9,607 nucleotides of DNA from Acidimicrobiales bacterium (GCA_030749275.1 JASMKJ010000343.1:1-9607); one strand, 5' to 3'; positions 1 to 6,222 are shown, counted from the first letter of the stretch. Translations and numbers: made by a program. The notes: generated by a model from the sequence alone, not told the origin.

Positions 1-860
1 GAACACTTGAATCAAAAGTTGCAATTGTGACCGGTGGGGCTAGCGGAATGGGATTGGCGACGGTCCGCAGATTCCTGGAAGAAGGTGCCTCGGTCGTAAT
101 CGGCGACCTCAATGCAGAAAATGGCCGCAGTGTCCTCGAAGACTTAAACGCCGAGGGCTATGAGGGCAAGATCCGTTTCACAGTGACTGATGTGTCCGTT
201 GAAGATGATGTAGCAGCCATGACAGAACTAGCGGTTGATGCCTTTGGGCGGTTGGACGTCGTATTCAACAATGCAGGCATTGGTGGTGCCTTCGGTCCCA
301 TCACCGAGTTAGAGGTAGAAGATTGGGACAAGACTTTCCATATCCTGGTTCGATCCGTTTTTCTAGGAACTAAACACGCTGCGCGAGTGATGATCGACCA
401 GGGCGAAGGCGGTTCGATAATCAATACGGCATCCATCGCCGGAATGGGAGGAGGCGCCGGGCCGCAGGCATATTCAGCCGCAAAGGCTGCCGTAGTTAGT
501 CTTGCGAAGACAACAGCGGTGGAGTTAGCTCCTCATAACATCCGAGTGAACGCTATTTGTCCCGGTGTCATCTTCACCCCCCTCATGCACAGCGGCAATG
601 AAGAGCAAGCGGAGGAAGTCATAGCTGAAATCCAGCCACTACCGAAACGCGGCGAGGGATCCGACATTGCAGGGATGGCGCTTTTCTTAGCCGGTGACGA
701 CTCCTTGTTCATTACAGGTCAGGAACACATTGTGGATGGTGGCCTTCTCGCCAACGGTCCCCGACTTATCGGAAGAATGCACAATTCACGGAACCTGCAC
801 CGGATGGCGGGTATGGCATATGGCAGCAGTGGACAAACGCCAACCTACCGACGACTCTGA
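1..860 (+). CDS. Short-chain dehydrogenase/reductase (SDR), 5' end beyond the window
   Basis: Classical SDR that oxidises or reduces an alcohol/ketone with a nicotinamide cofactor in the cytoplasm. The frame is open to the left edge (first full codon at 3): upstream of the GTG at 27 it reads T-L-E-S-K-V-A-I, the usual first beta strand, so that GTG is an internal valine and the true start lies outside. Counting from that valine as 1: TGGASGMG cofactor loop at 2-9; D27 after the second strand, which favours NAD(H) over NADP(H); NNAG at 81-84; catalytic S136, Y149 and K153 (YSAAK); and a C-terminal ITGQ...VDGG motif typical of the family. A tail of about 35 residues rich in R, G and M follows the usual C-terminus and is longer than in most SDRs. 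The gene converges on the CoA-transferase with a 31-bp gap. The family is certain; the substrate is unknown. Confidence 0.95.
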   Translation, partial: TLESKVAIVTGGASGMGLATVRRFLEEGASVVIGDLNAENGRSVLEDLNAEGYEGKIRFTVTDVSVEDDVAAMTELAVDAFGRLDVVFNNAGIGGAFGPITELEVEDWDKTFHILVRSVFLGTKHAARVMIDQGEGGSIINTASIAGMGGGAGPQAYSAAKAAVVSLAKTTAVELAPHNIRVNAICPGVIFTPLMHSGNEEQAEEVIAEIQPLPKRGEGSDIAGMALFLAGDDSLFITGQEHIVDGGLLANGPRLIGRMHNSRNLHRMAGMAYGSSGQTPTYRRL

Positions 861-891
861 TCGCCGCGAATAGAACGGACTCGTCGGAAAG

Positions 892-2160
892 CTAGGGACG
901 CCCGAGAGCATCTCGGTGGTCCGGATGAGCGATACCAATGAGAAGCTGAGCCCGTTCCGAGAGAGACTTACCTCTTAGTTCGACTGCACCGTGTTCAGTG
1001 ACCACAATGTCGGCCAGATAACTCGGGAGGGTTGTAGGTGCTCCCTCAGTGAGGCGGCGAACGATGCGGGATGCGGTGCCCTTCGCGGCGGTGGAAGGCA
1101 TCGCGATTATCGATCTACCACCAGTTGCGATAGAAGCCCCAAACGCGAAATCTGGCGCCCCACCTGGTCCTGAAATAAAGCGACCTGAAACGAACTCACT
1201 GTTCGCGGAACCATCCAGAGCCATTTCTACAGTGGACTGCAAAGCAACAAAGTTTTGGACAGAAGCCATCCCCGGAATGCCATGTGTGTGTGCTCCTCGT
1301 GCCAACCTGACCAAAGGGTTCCGATCCACCCAGTCATAGAGTTTGCGTGTCCCCATGATCTCCGCCGCAACCGAAACACCTTCATCGCAGCCTTTGCGAA
1401 GATTGTTGATTGCCCCGCATTCGATGAGTTCGAGACAGGCATCGTTGATCATCCCGCCGTGCAATCCCAAATTCTGTCTGTCGCGTAAGCTCGACAGAAC
1501 TGCATCTGGTACTGCGCCGATGCCAAATTGCAAGGTTGAGCCGTCCGGTATGTAGGGCCCGATGTAGTCGGCTATGGCTGAAGAAACTGGGTCAATGGGC
1601 GCGGGTTGCAACTCCGATAACGGCTCATCTATCGAGACAAGAAAATCGAAATGCTCAACGGAACATTCGCCCTCGCCATACACGTAAGGCATCTGGTTGT
1701 TGATCTGCCCGATCACGAGCGGGGCCTCTTTCAATAACGATACGTGTCCTCCAACCCCAGTCCCCAAACTGCAATTCCCAGTAGCGTCGGGTGGGCTTAC
1801 TTGACAAATAACGACATCCGCGGGCAAAGGGCCGCTGGGGCTGCATATACCGTCGAGGTCTGAATAGCGACCGGGAATGATGTCGAAATCTTCGTGATCG
1901 AGTACATCTCGAATGCCACCAGTTGGCTGCAAAGAACGCCAACTAAATGGCTGGCCCAAGTGGTCTATGGGAGCAGGACGTTCCAAAAGAAAGGCGGCAA
2001 CGAATTCGAGACGTCGAAATTGATCCCTCCGTTGATCGATCTCCGCCAGAAATCCATAGGGGCAACCCGAACCCTGGGCAACGTAAATCAGACTTCCATC
2101 AGAGATAGCGTCGACTGCTTCGTCGGGGGTGACGTGTTTACCGGGACGGCTAACTGTCAT
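892..2160 (-). CDS. Acetyl-CoA hydrolase/4-hydroxybutyrate CoA-transferase family protein
   Basis: 422-residue protein of the acetyl-CoA hydrolase/transferase family, whose members move CoA between acyl-CoA and a free acid or hydrolyse acyl-CoA. The full two-domain length is present. Landmarks: PPDATGNCSLG near 123-133, the FGIGAVPDAVLSSL segment at 212-225, LGLHGGM at 231-237, and the strongly conserved C-terminal part (GGRSIIAMPST at 347-357, TEHG...ELRGKSLSERAQ at 388-404, AHPDHRD at 411-417). In 4-hydroxybutyrate CoA-transferases the segment matching 231-237 reads H-S/T-E-M and its Glu forms the CoA thioester; here that position is G236, so ordinary ping-pong transferase chemistry is doubtful. 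The ATG at 2160 is supported by a GGAGGG ribosome binding site (2164-2169). It lies 28 bp behind the MaoC-like gene on the same strand, so the two are probably cotranscribed. It could be a CoA-transferase with a relocated nucleophile, a hydrolase, or a non-catalytic paralogue. Confidence 0.9.
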   Translation of the reverse strand: MTVSRPGKHVTPDEAVDAISDGSLIYVAQGSGCPYGFLAEIDQRRDQFRRLEFVAAFLLERPAPIDHLGQPFSWRSLQPTGGIRDVLDHEDFDIIPGRYSDLDGICSPSGPLPADVVICQVSPPDATGNCSLGTGVGGHVSLLKEAPLVIGQINNQMPYVYGEGECSVEHFDFLVSIDEPLSELQPAPIDPVSSAIADYIGPYIPDGSTLQFGIGAVPDAVLSSLRDRQNLGLHGGMINDACLELIECGAINNLRKGCDEGVSVAAEIMGTRKLYDWVDRNPLVRLARGAHTHGIPGMASVQNFVALQSTVEMALDGSANSEFVSGRFISGPGGAPDFAFGASIATGGRSIIAMPSTAAKGTASRIVRRLTEGAPTTLPSYLADIVVTEHGAVELRGKSLSERAQLLIGIAHPDHRDALGRP

Positions 2161-2163
2161 AAT

Positions 2164-2169
2164 CCCTCC
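2164..2169 (-). promoter_or_regulatory. Ribosome binding site of the CoA-transferase gene
   Basis: GGAGGG on the minus strand, three bases (ATT) before the ATG. It fixes the start and shows that this second gene of the unit has its own strong translation signal. Confidence 0.75.
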
Positions 2170-2188
2170 ATTTCAATCAGCGAAAGAA

Positions 2189-2668
2189 CTAGTCGTCAAC
2201 GTGTTCGGCGCGAATCATCCGCGTAGGTGTGTACACCATCACTATTTGTTCGTCCTGGTTGAAGACTTCGTTTCGGGTAGTGACGATGCCTCGATCTCCT
2301 GCCGACGTCATTCTGGCTTCAACTACTTCAGCGACAACTTGCAAAGTGTCATTAACAAAGGTTGGTCCCTTGACCTGAACATCGGCACCGAGATAAGCGA
2401 TGCCAGTTCCAGCTATCGCACCGCCTGAAATAATTAGCCCTTCGGCGATCGACATGACGAGGCTTCCTGGTACTAGTCGACCCGAATAACCCGCCCGCTC
2501 AGAGCCGGTCGCGTCAAGAAACAGACCTTCAACGAATCCGAATTGAGTCGCATACACCATGAGATCGGTCTCCGTCACAGTCCTCCTGGAGGTACTCCAG
2601 CGTTTACCGACGGGTACTTCATGGAAAGTCCATCCCCGGTGCGGCCTTGGAGGCAGGTCAACTGTCAT
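2189..2668 (-). CDS. MaoC-like hotdog-fold protein (noncanonical acyl dehydratase)
   Basis: 159-residue single-hotdog protein of the MaoC/acyl-dehydratase group, which usually hydrates enoyl-CoA or dehydrates hydroxyacyl-CoA. Visible family features: an N-terminal V-T-E-T-D-L helix start (31-36), the R-A-G-Y-x-G-R-L-V-P-G turn leading into the hot-dog helix (58-77), then V-K-G-P-x-F-V-x-D-T-L (99-109), R-N-E-V-F-N-Q (132-138) and a closing Y-T-P-T-R-M-I-R strand (146-153). The D-x-N-P-x-H catalytic motif of R-specific hydratases is absent; the corresponding stretch is G-F-V-E-G-L-F-L-D (44-52), with no histidine. From memory a subgroup of actinobacterial MaoC-like proteins shares this form, so it may bind acyl-CoA with altered chemistry. 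ATG at 2668 is preceded by GGAGAA. First gene of the minus-strand unit, divergent from the selenoprotein gene. Confidence 0.85.
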   Translation of the reverse strand: MTVDLPPRPHRGWTFHEVPVGKRWSTSRRTVTETDLMVYATQFGFVEGLFLDATGSERAGYSGRLVPGSLVMSIAEGLIISGGAIAGTGIAYLGADVQVKGPTFVNDTLQVVAEVVEARMTSAGDRGIVTTRNEVFNQDEQIVMVYTPTRMIRAEHVDD

Positions 2669-2702
2669 AGCGTTCTCCGATGTGTCCTTTGGGGAGACCG
2701 TA

Positions 2703-2723
2703 GTTCGCGATTTGAGCGCGAAC
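2703..2723. promoter_or_regulatory. Inverted repeat, candidate operator
   Basis: GTTCGCG (2703-2709) and CGCGAAC (2717-2723) form a perfect inverted repeat with 7-bp arms and a 7-nt spacer. Its centre lies close to the middle of the divergent intergenic region and it overlaps the candidate plus-strand -35 box, which suits a dimeric repressor such as a TetR- or GntR-type protein controlling both transcripts. No such regulator is encoded in the window. It could alternatively be a chance GC-rich palindrome. Confidence 0.45.
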
Positions 2724-2760
2724 CCCTTTCTGCGCCTACCATCGGGAGTGTTGTCCTAGT

Positions 2761-2766
2761 AGGGAG
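2761..2766 (+). promoter_or_regulatory. Ribosome binding site of the selenoprotein gene
   Basis: AGGGAG lies six bases before the ATG at 2773 and supports that start. No comparable site precedes the GTG at 3301, which argues against separate translation of the second half. Confidence 0.75.
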
Positions 2767-2772
2767 AGAAGC

Positions 2773-3678
2773 ATGACCGCTGATCGACGCACCCATCGGT
2801 CTTATGTCAGCTACATCGATAAATCGCGAAACTATTACGGTGCTCAGGGGTATCCCCAGGCATACCAATGGGCGTACAACCATGATGTTCCTTTCACGCC
2901 GCTCACCAAGCCGCTTAACGAATGCCGGATCGGGCTCGTCACGACGTCATTCTTTGAAAGAAAAGTAGACACAACCGCCGTCGCAGGTTCAGCAACGAAG
3001 GAGCCTTACGCTGCTCAATGCGACGACGCTCTTGGTGGTCTGTACAACAAAGATCTCTTTTGGGACAAAGACAACACCCATACCGACGACCTTGACAGCT
3101 ATTTGCCAATCAATCGCCTTCGCGAATTCGCCGATCAGGGAAGAATTGGATCTTTGGCGGAACGCTTCTACGGAGTTCCTACCGATTACAGCCATCGAAG
3201 GACCAGCCGCAGAGATGCCCCCCAAATACTTGAGTTCGCTCGAGAGGATGAACTCGATGCTGTCATCCTCGTGCCCCTGTGACCGGTCTGTCATCAGACC
3301 GTGAGTCTGGTCGCACGACATTTAGAAGAAGCAGGTTTGCCAACGGTGGTAATGGGCAGTGCCAGAGACATTGTCGAAGAGTGCGGAGTGAGCCGCTTTG
3401 TATACACCGACTTTCCGTTAGGTAATCCCACCGGGAAACCTGAAGACCTCGAAATGCAAACAGTGATCACCGGTATGGCGCTGGACCTTTTGGAGCGTGC
3501 CTGGGAGCCGCGGACTACGTTGCAAACCCCCTTTGTGTGGGATGCCGAGCGAAATGATGGATGGCGTGAGCACTTCATGAAGGTTGATGATTCAAATCGT
3601 GAAGCGTTAGCGGCAGCTGGTGATCAACGACGCGCGGCCCAAGCGAGCGCGAAAGCTGAAGGTAAGAACAGGGGTTAG
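2773..3678 (+). CDS. GrdB-like selenoprotein (glycine/betaine/sarcosine/D-proline reductase selenoprotein B family), TGA read as selenocysteine
   Basis: The frame from ATG 2773 meets TGA at 3280-3282 and continues open, in the same frame, to TAG at 3676-3678. With TGA as selenocysteine the product has 301 residues with U170 in L-V-P-L-U-P-V-C-H-Q-T, a UxxC redox motif. Sequence on both sides belongs to one family: upstream, L-P-I-N-R-L (111-116), G-R-I-G-S-L-A (123-129) and the D-A-P...D-A-V-I-L-V-P strand into the motif; downstream, V-A-R-H-L-E-E-A-G-L-P-T-V, D-F-P-L-G-N-P-T-G-K-P and a C-terminal helix ending in a basic tail. In clostridial glycine/proline reductases the B-type protein binds substrate through its selenol and cleaves the amine-bearing C-N bond. 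Homologues recalled in aerobic bacteria carry Cys or Sec here and have no proven function. A bacterial SECIS-like hairpin follows the TGA directly. No grdA or grdC is nearby, so classical glycine reductase activity is unlikely. First gene of a probable operon. Family and Sec assignment rest on pattern memory plus the hairpin. Confidence 0.9.
3280..3282 (+). other. In-frame TGA, selenocysteine codon
   Basis: Codon 170 of the GrdB-like gene. It sits three residues before C173 (UxxC), the place where Cys-containing relatives would have cysteine, with the SECIS-like stem-loop starting within a few bases. Confidence 0.88.
3284..3301 (+). repeat. Perfect 7-bp hairpin competing with the SECIS
   Basis: CGGTCTG (3284-3290) pairs fully with CAGACCG (3295-3301) around a TCAT loop. 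It shares the 3295-3301 strand with the SECIS-like stem, so both cannot form together. It starts only two bases after the TGA and its loop carries no G, so it is too close and wrongly built to be the SECIS. No U-run follows, so it is not a terminator. Confidence 0.6.
3286..3319 (+). promoter_or_regulatory. Bacterial SECIS-like stem-loop
   Basis: Upper stem 3293-3299 with 3305-3311 (seven pairs, one G-U), apical loop C-G-U-G-A at 3300-3304. Lower stem: 3289-3291 with 3313-3315, a C-C mismatch (3292/3312), and 3286-3288 with 3317-3319 around a single bulged C at 3316. The loop starts 17 nt after the UGA and has G as its second base. The known bacterial pattern is a small loop with G in its first two positions, about 16-37 nt downstream of the UGA. 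SelB should bind this element. It lies inside the coding sequence, as bacterial SECIS elements do. Confidence 0.8.
3670..3674 (+). promoter_or_regulatory. Ribosome binding site deciding the hydrolase start
   Basis: AGGGG, five bases before GTG 3680 and inside the last codons of the selenoprotein gene. It favours GTG 3680 over the more upstream in-frame ATG at 3620, which would overlap the selenoprotein by about 20 codons. Confidence 0.6.
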
Positions 3679-3679
3679 C

Positions 3680-4558
3680 GTGCACAAGGCCGAACGGGGT
3701 GCTCGTTTGGAAGGGGCCCCCGAGCCACACAAAATGATTTTGGCTTCGGGCGGAGTGCGGGTAGCTGCAGACCTCTATGGAACCGAAGGGCCACTGGTGA
3801 TCCTCCAACACGGTGGAGGTCAGACTCGCCACGCGTGGAAAGCGGCTGGGCAAAAACTTGCAGAAGCTGGCTACCAGGCGATCAGTCTTGACGCGCGCGG
3901 ACACGGTGACAGTGATTGGTCGCCCGATGGCGATTACTCGAATGACGCGCTTGTGGAAGACCTTGTGGCTGTTGTCGAGAGCCTTCAACAACGCCCAATT
4001 CTCGTAGGTGCATCAATGGGTGGGGGAACATCACTTACCGCAGTTGGGGAGGGACGAGTCGATGCCGCCGCTTTGGTCCTCGTCGACACTGCTCCTCGTA
4101 TTGAGGTCGGTGGTGTCAAAAAGATCCGAGACTTCATGGGTCAAGCGCCGGACGGGTTCTCTTCACTGGAAGAAGTAGCTGACGCAATCGCAAACTATCA
4201 ACCCCATCGAAAGCGACCTCGAACACTCGATGGACTTGCCAAGAACGTTCGACTCTGGCCAGACGGACGTTACCGATGGCATTGGGATCCAGAATTTATG
4301 AGACGTAAACGTTCCCTCAAGGATCGTGTGCCTCGTCAAGAAGAAGCAGCCAGAAACGTCAAATGCCCATCCCTGCTGGTTCGGGGTGGGCTCAGCGACG
4401 TTCTTTCCGAAGAAGGCGCCCGGGCCTATTTAGAACTTGTCCCGCATTCTGAATACGCAAACGTTGGAGAAGCCGCCCACATGGTCGCGGGAGATCGAAA
4501 CGACATCTTTGTCGCCGCTGTTTTGGATTTCCTATCCAAAGTTGCTGCTCCGAGTTGA
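3680..4558 (+). CDS. Alpha/beta-hydrolase fold protein
   Basis: 292-residue single-domain hydrolase, likely cytoplasmic (no signal peptide). Numbering from GTG 3680: oxyanion-loop motif Q-H-G-G-G near 43-47, D-A-R-G-H-G-D-S at 71-78, nucleophile elbow G-A-S-M-G-G with Ser112, acidic residue Asp240 in G-G-L-S-D, and His267 in E-A-A-H-M-V. The Ser-Asp-His triad is therefore complete and the enzyme should be active. A W-H-W-D-P segment in the cap is typical of hydrolases annotated as esterases, epoxide-hydrolase-like or haloperoxidase-like; the substrate cannot be read from sequence. The start is one base after the selenoprotein stop, so translation is probably coupled. An in-frame ATG at 3620 would add 20 mostly basic residues but overlaps the upstream gene and lacks a good ribosome binding site. 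In this context it may hydrolyse an ester, lactone or CoA thioester intermediate. Confidence 0.88.
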   Translation: MHKAERGARLEGAPEPHKMILASGGVRVAADLYGTEGPLVILQHGGGQTRHAWKAAGQKLAEAGYQAISLDARGHGDSDWSPDGDYSNDALVEDLVAVVESLQQRPILVGASMGGGTSLTAVGEGRVDAAALVLVDTAPRIEVGGVKKIRDFMGQAPDGFSSLEEVADAIANYQPHRKRPRTLDGLAKNVRLWPDGRYRWHWDPEFMRRKRSLKDRVPRQEEAARNVKCPSLLVRGGLSDVLSEEGARAYLELVPHSEYANVGEAAHMVAGDRNDIFVAAVLDFLSKVAAPS

Positions 4559-5055
4559 CCTCCGAGCACGAAGCGCTTCCACCTAGAAATCAGGTGGAAA
4601 GGTCGTCCACATATGTGTGCATCGATTATGAAGTCGCCGGGGACCCTCAAGGAGCAGATCCCGCAAACCTCCTCTCCGAAGTCTTCGTGGCTGGCGGCGC
4701 CACCTTGCTCGACCATCCATTGCCCATCGTGGCTTCGTTCGACGACGCCGGTGCCGCCATGGAAGTAGCCATAGTCGCCCAGTGGCGCACCCAACGTGAA
4801 ATCAACGATGCGAGACGAAAGCTCCGGATCGGGGTTCACCTGGGTGAACTTGCCGACGCGTTGGCCGTAATGGAATGTTCCAATGGAAACCAAATTGTCT
4901 TCTCCGGGACTGTCGATGTAGCGACTGGCGGCACCCTAGATGCCCGCCCGATGGCGTTAGCGAACATTGGGCGTACCTCAGAACCGACCCAGTTGTGGTT
5001 GTCAACAGATAGCCGACCGGACATAGACGGGCGCCCGTTACGGATTCCAACATAA
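4555..5055 (+). CDS. Small degenerate class III nucleotide-cyclase-homology domain protein (putative)
   Basis: 166 residues from a TTG that overlaps the hydrolase stop by four bases (TTGA). I see no ribosome binding site there, so translational coupling is assumed; a GTG at 4615 is the main alternative. The order of elements resembles a class III adenylyl/guanylyl cyclase domain: a first strand Y-V-C-I-D (20-24), L-L-S-E...G-G-A-T-L-L-D (39-53), I-V-A-S-F-D-D-A-G-A-A (58-68), then R-I-G-V-H-L-G-E (91-98, matching the usual R-I-G-I-H-x-G-E), a D-V-A...L-D-A-R-P stretch (121-132) and a closing Q-L-W-L-S strand (147-151). The metal-binding aspartates are not recognisable (G-D-G is replaced by H-P-L-P and F-x-D-I-x-G is not kept), so cyclase activity is unlikely. 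It may be a structural or ligand-binding relic. The coding call is supported by its tight operon position; the family call is tentative. Confidence 0.6.
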   Translation: MTSEHEALPPRNQVERSSTYVCIDYEVAGDPQGADPANLLSEVFVAGGATLLDHPLPIVASFDDAGAAMEVAIVAQWRTQREINDARRKLRIGVHLGELADALAVMECSNGNQIVFSGTVDVATGGTLDARPMALANIGRTSEPTQLWLSTDSRPDIDGRPLRIPT

Positions 5056-5110
5056 GGTTTAAGTTCGTTGAAGGACCTTGCCACAGGTAACTTCTGAGAC
5101 ACACAGCAAA

Positions 5111-5116
5111 GGGGAG
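5111..5116 (+). promoter_or_regulatory. Ribosome binding site of the alcohol dehydrogenase gene
   Basis: GGGGAG five bases before ATG 5122. The 66-bp gap before this gene is the longest inside the plus-strand unit and could hold an internal promoter, but I see no convincing -35/-10 pair. Confidence 0.7.
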
Positions 5117-5121
5117 TAGTA

Positions 5122-6222
5122 ATGCCGACCGAAGCTCGCGTAGTAGTCGTTCCACAAGAACAAGGCCAGCCGCTAGAAGTGGTCGATGTGGTGTTGCCCG
5201 ACCCGGGACCCATCCAATTGGTTGTGCGCCAATTCGCATCGGGCATTTGCCACAGTCAGCTACACACCATCCACAACCAGCGGCAGGCACCCGCGGTGCT
5301 CGGCCACGAGTCAACAGGCGAAGTTGAAGCAGTTGGGGAATCGGTAACTGATCTGAAGCCAGGTGACACGGTTATGGTGACGTGGGTCCCGAAAAATCAG
5401 CAGCAGGCGCGACGACAAGGAGGCCCGACTGCGCTTGAGCTCCCTGATGGTAGAACGGCGACCAGTATCAATGTCTTCACGTGGGCCACTCACACCCTCG
5501 CCGATGAAATGTACGTCGTAAAGGTGCCCGACGACATTGACCGTGAAACTGACAGCATCATTGGATGCGCGGTCATTACGGGCGCGGGCGCGGTACTCCA
5601 CACGGCCAGAGTTCAAGCGGGTGACAGCGTTGCCATAATCGGTGTCGGAGGAGTAGGTCTGTCAGCGGTTGCCGCCGCCGCGCACCTAGGCGCCGATCCG
5701 GTCATCGCGGTTGATCTCGACGACACCAAACTAGAGTTCGCGAAACAATTCGGCGCCACTCACGGAATAAACGCGACCGATGTTGACGTCGTCAACGCCA
5801 TCAAAGAATTGACTCCCGTCGAAGGGCAGTTCGACATTCTGCGTCAACCGGTTGCCGGTGTTGATTATGCGTTCGACTGCATAGGTCATGCCTCAACCAT
5901 GAGGCAGGTATCAGAAGTCGTTCGGAGTGGCGAATTCGGGCAATCGAAAGGGGGTACAGCGGTTTTGGTCGGGGTGCCCCAAACACCCATTGAGCTTGAC
6001 AGCCGACACATGTTCATAGGCGAACGTTCGTACATCTGCAGCCTCGGGGGTTCTTGTGAACCGGGAGAAGACTTACCTCGATTTATTGAATGGCACCGCA
6101 ATGGGATACTCGATCTCGATTCGCTGGTGACACAGCGTTACTCCATCGATGACATTGGAATAGCTGTGTCAGACCTTGAGAACGGCAGGGTCGCTGGCCG
6201 TTCCATTTTGGTCTTCGACTAA
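5122..6222 (+). CDS. Zinc-dependent alcohol dehydrogenase, MDR superfamily, without structural-zinc cysteines
   Basis: 366-residue medium-chain dehydrogenase that should interconvert an alcohol and an aldehyde or ketone. Catalytic zinc ligands are visible: C43 in G-I-C-H-S, H62-E63 in G-H-E-S-T-G, and C149 in I-G-C-A-V. The Rossmann fold shows G-V-G-G-V-G at 174-179 and D198 (V-D-L-D-D) ending the second strand, which favours NAD(H). The overall pattern is close to actinobacterial class III-like and mycothiol- or NDMA-dependent dehydrogenases. The structural-zinc lobe, normally four closely spaced cysteines after about residue 90, is replaced by a cysteine-free stretch (W-V-P-K-N-Q-Q-Q-A-R-R-Q-G-G, 88-101) followed by F-T-W-A-T-H-T near 119-125. 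This looks like a subgroup trait rather than damage, since length and all other motifs are intact. Followed by the crotonase gene after only three bases. Confidence 0.93.
   Translation: MPTEARVVVVPQEQGQPLEVVDVVLPDPGPIQLVVRQFASGICHSQLHTIHNQRQAPAVLGHESTGEVEAVGESVTDLKPGDTVMVTWVPKNQQQARRQGGPTALELPDGRTATSINVFTWATHTLADEMYVVKVPDDIDRETDSIIGCAVITGAGAVLHTARVQAGDSVAIIGVGGVGLSAVAAAAHLGADPVIAVDLDDTKLEFAKQFGATHGINATDVDVVNAIKELTPVEGQFDILRQPVAGVDYAFDCIGHASTMRQVSEVVRSGEFGQSKGGTAVLVGVPQTPIELDSRHMFIGERSYICSLGGSCEPGEDLPRFIEWHRNGILDLDSLVTQRYSIDDIGIAVSDLENGRVAGRSILVFD

Larger units (their letters stand above)
2669..2772. promoter_or_regulatory. Divergent promoter region
   Basis: 104 bp separate the start codons of the minus-strand MaoC-like gene and the plus-strand selenoprotein gene, so promoters for both transcripts should lie here. 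On the plus strand TTGAGC (2712-2717) and TACCAT (2737-2742) resemble -35 and -10 elements, but the 19-bp spacer is longer than ideal. I see no convincing minus-strand promoter. The inverted repeat at 2703-2723 overlaps the candidate -35. Confidence 0.5.

Noticed and set aside
858..860. A second Sec codon at the SDR stop, or at the hydrolase stop (4556-4558)
   Set aside because: The sequence after each TGA has no Cys/Sec redox motif, no family continuation and no evident SECIS loop.
3280..3301. TGA as a true stop, with a nonsense-broken pseudogene or two separate genes
   Set aside because: The frame continues unchanged with family-consistent sequence, TGA falls at a UxxC position, a SECIS-like hairpin follows, and no ribosome binding site precedes the GTG at 3301.
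3284..3301. Intrinsic terminator after the first ORF half
   Set aside because: The hairpin is perfect but short, is not followed by a U-run, and lies inside a continuous reading frame.
3620..3679. ATG at 3620 as the hydrolase start
   Set aside because: It would overlap the selenoprotein by about 20 codons, adds a non-family basic extension, and lacks a clear ribosome binding site; GTG 3680 has AGGGG at good spacing.
4426..5314. Long minus-strand ORFs of 136-170 codons opposite the hydrolase, cyclase-like and dehydrogenase genes
   Set aside because: Their translations show no family motifs and are antisense shadows of better supported plus-strand genes.
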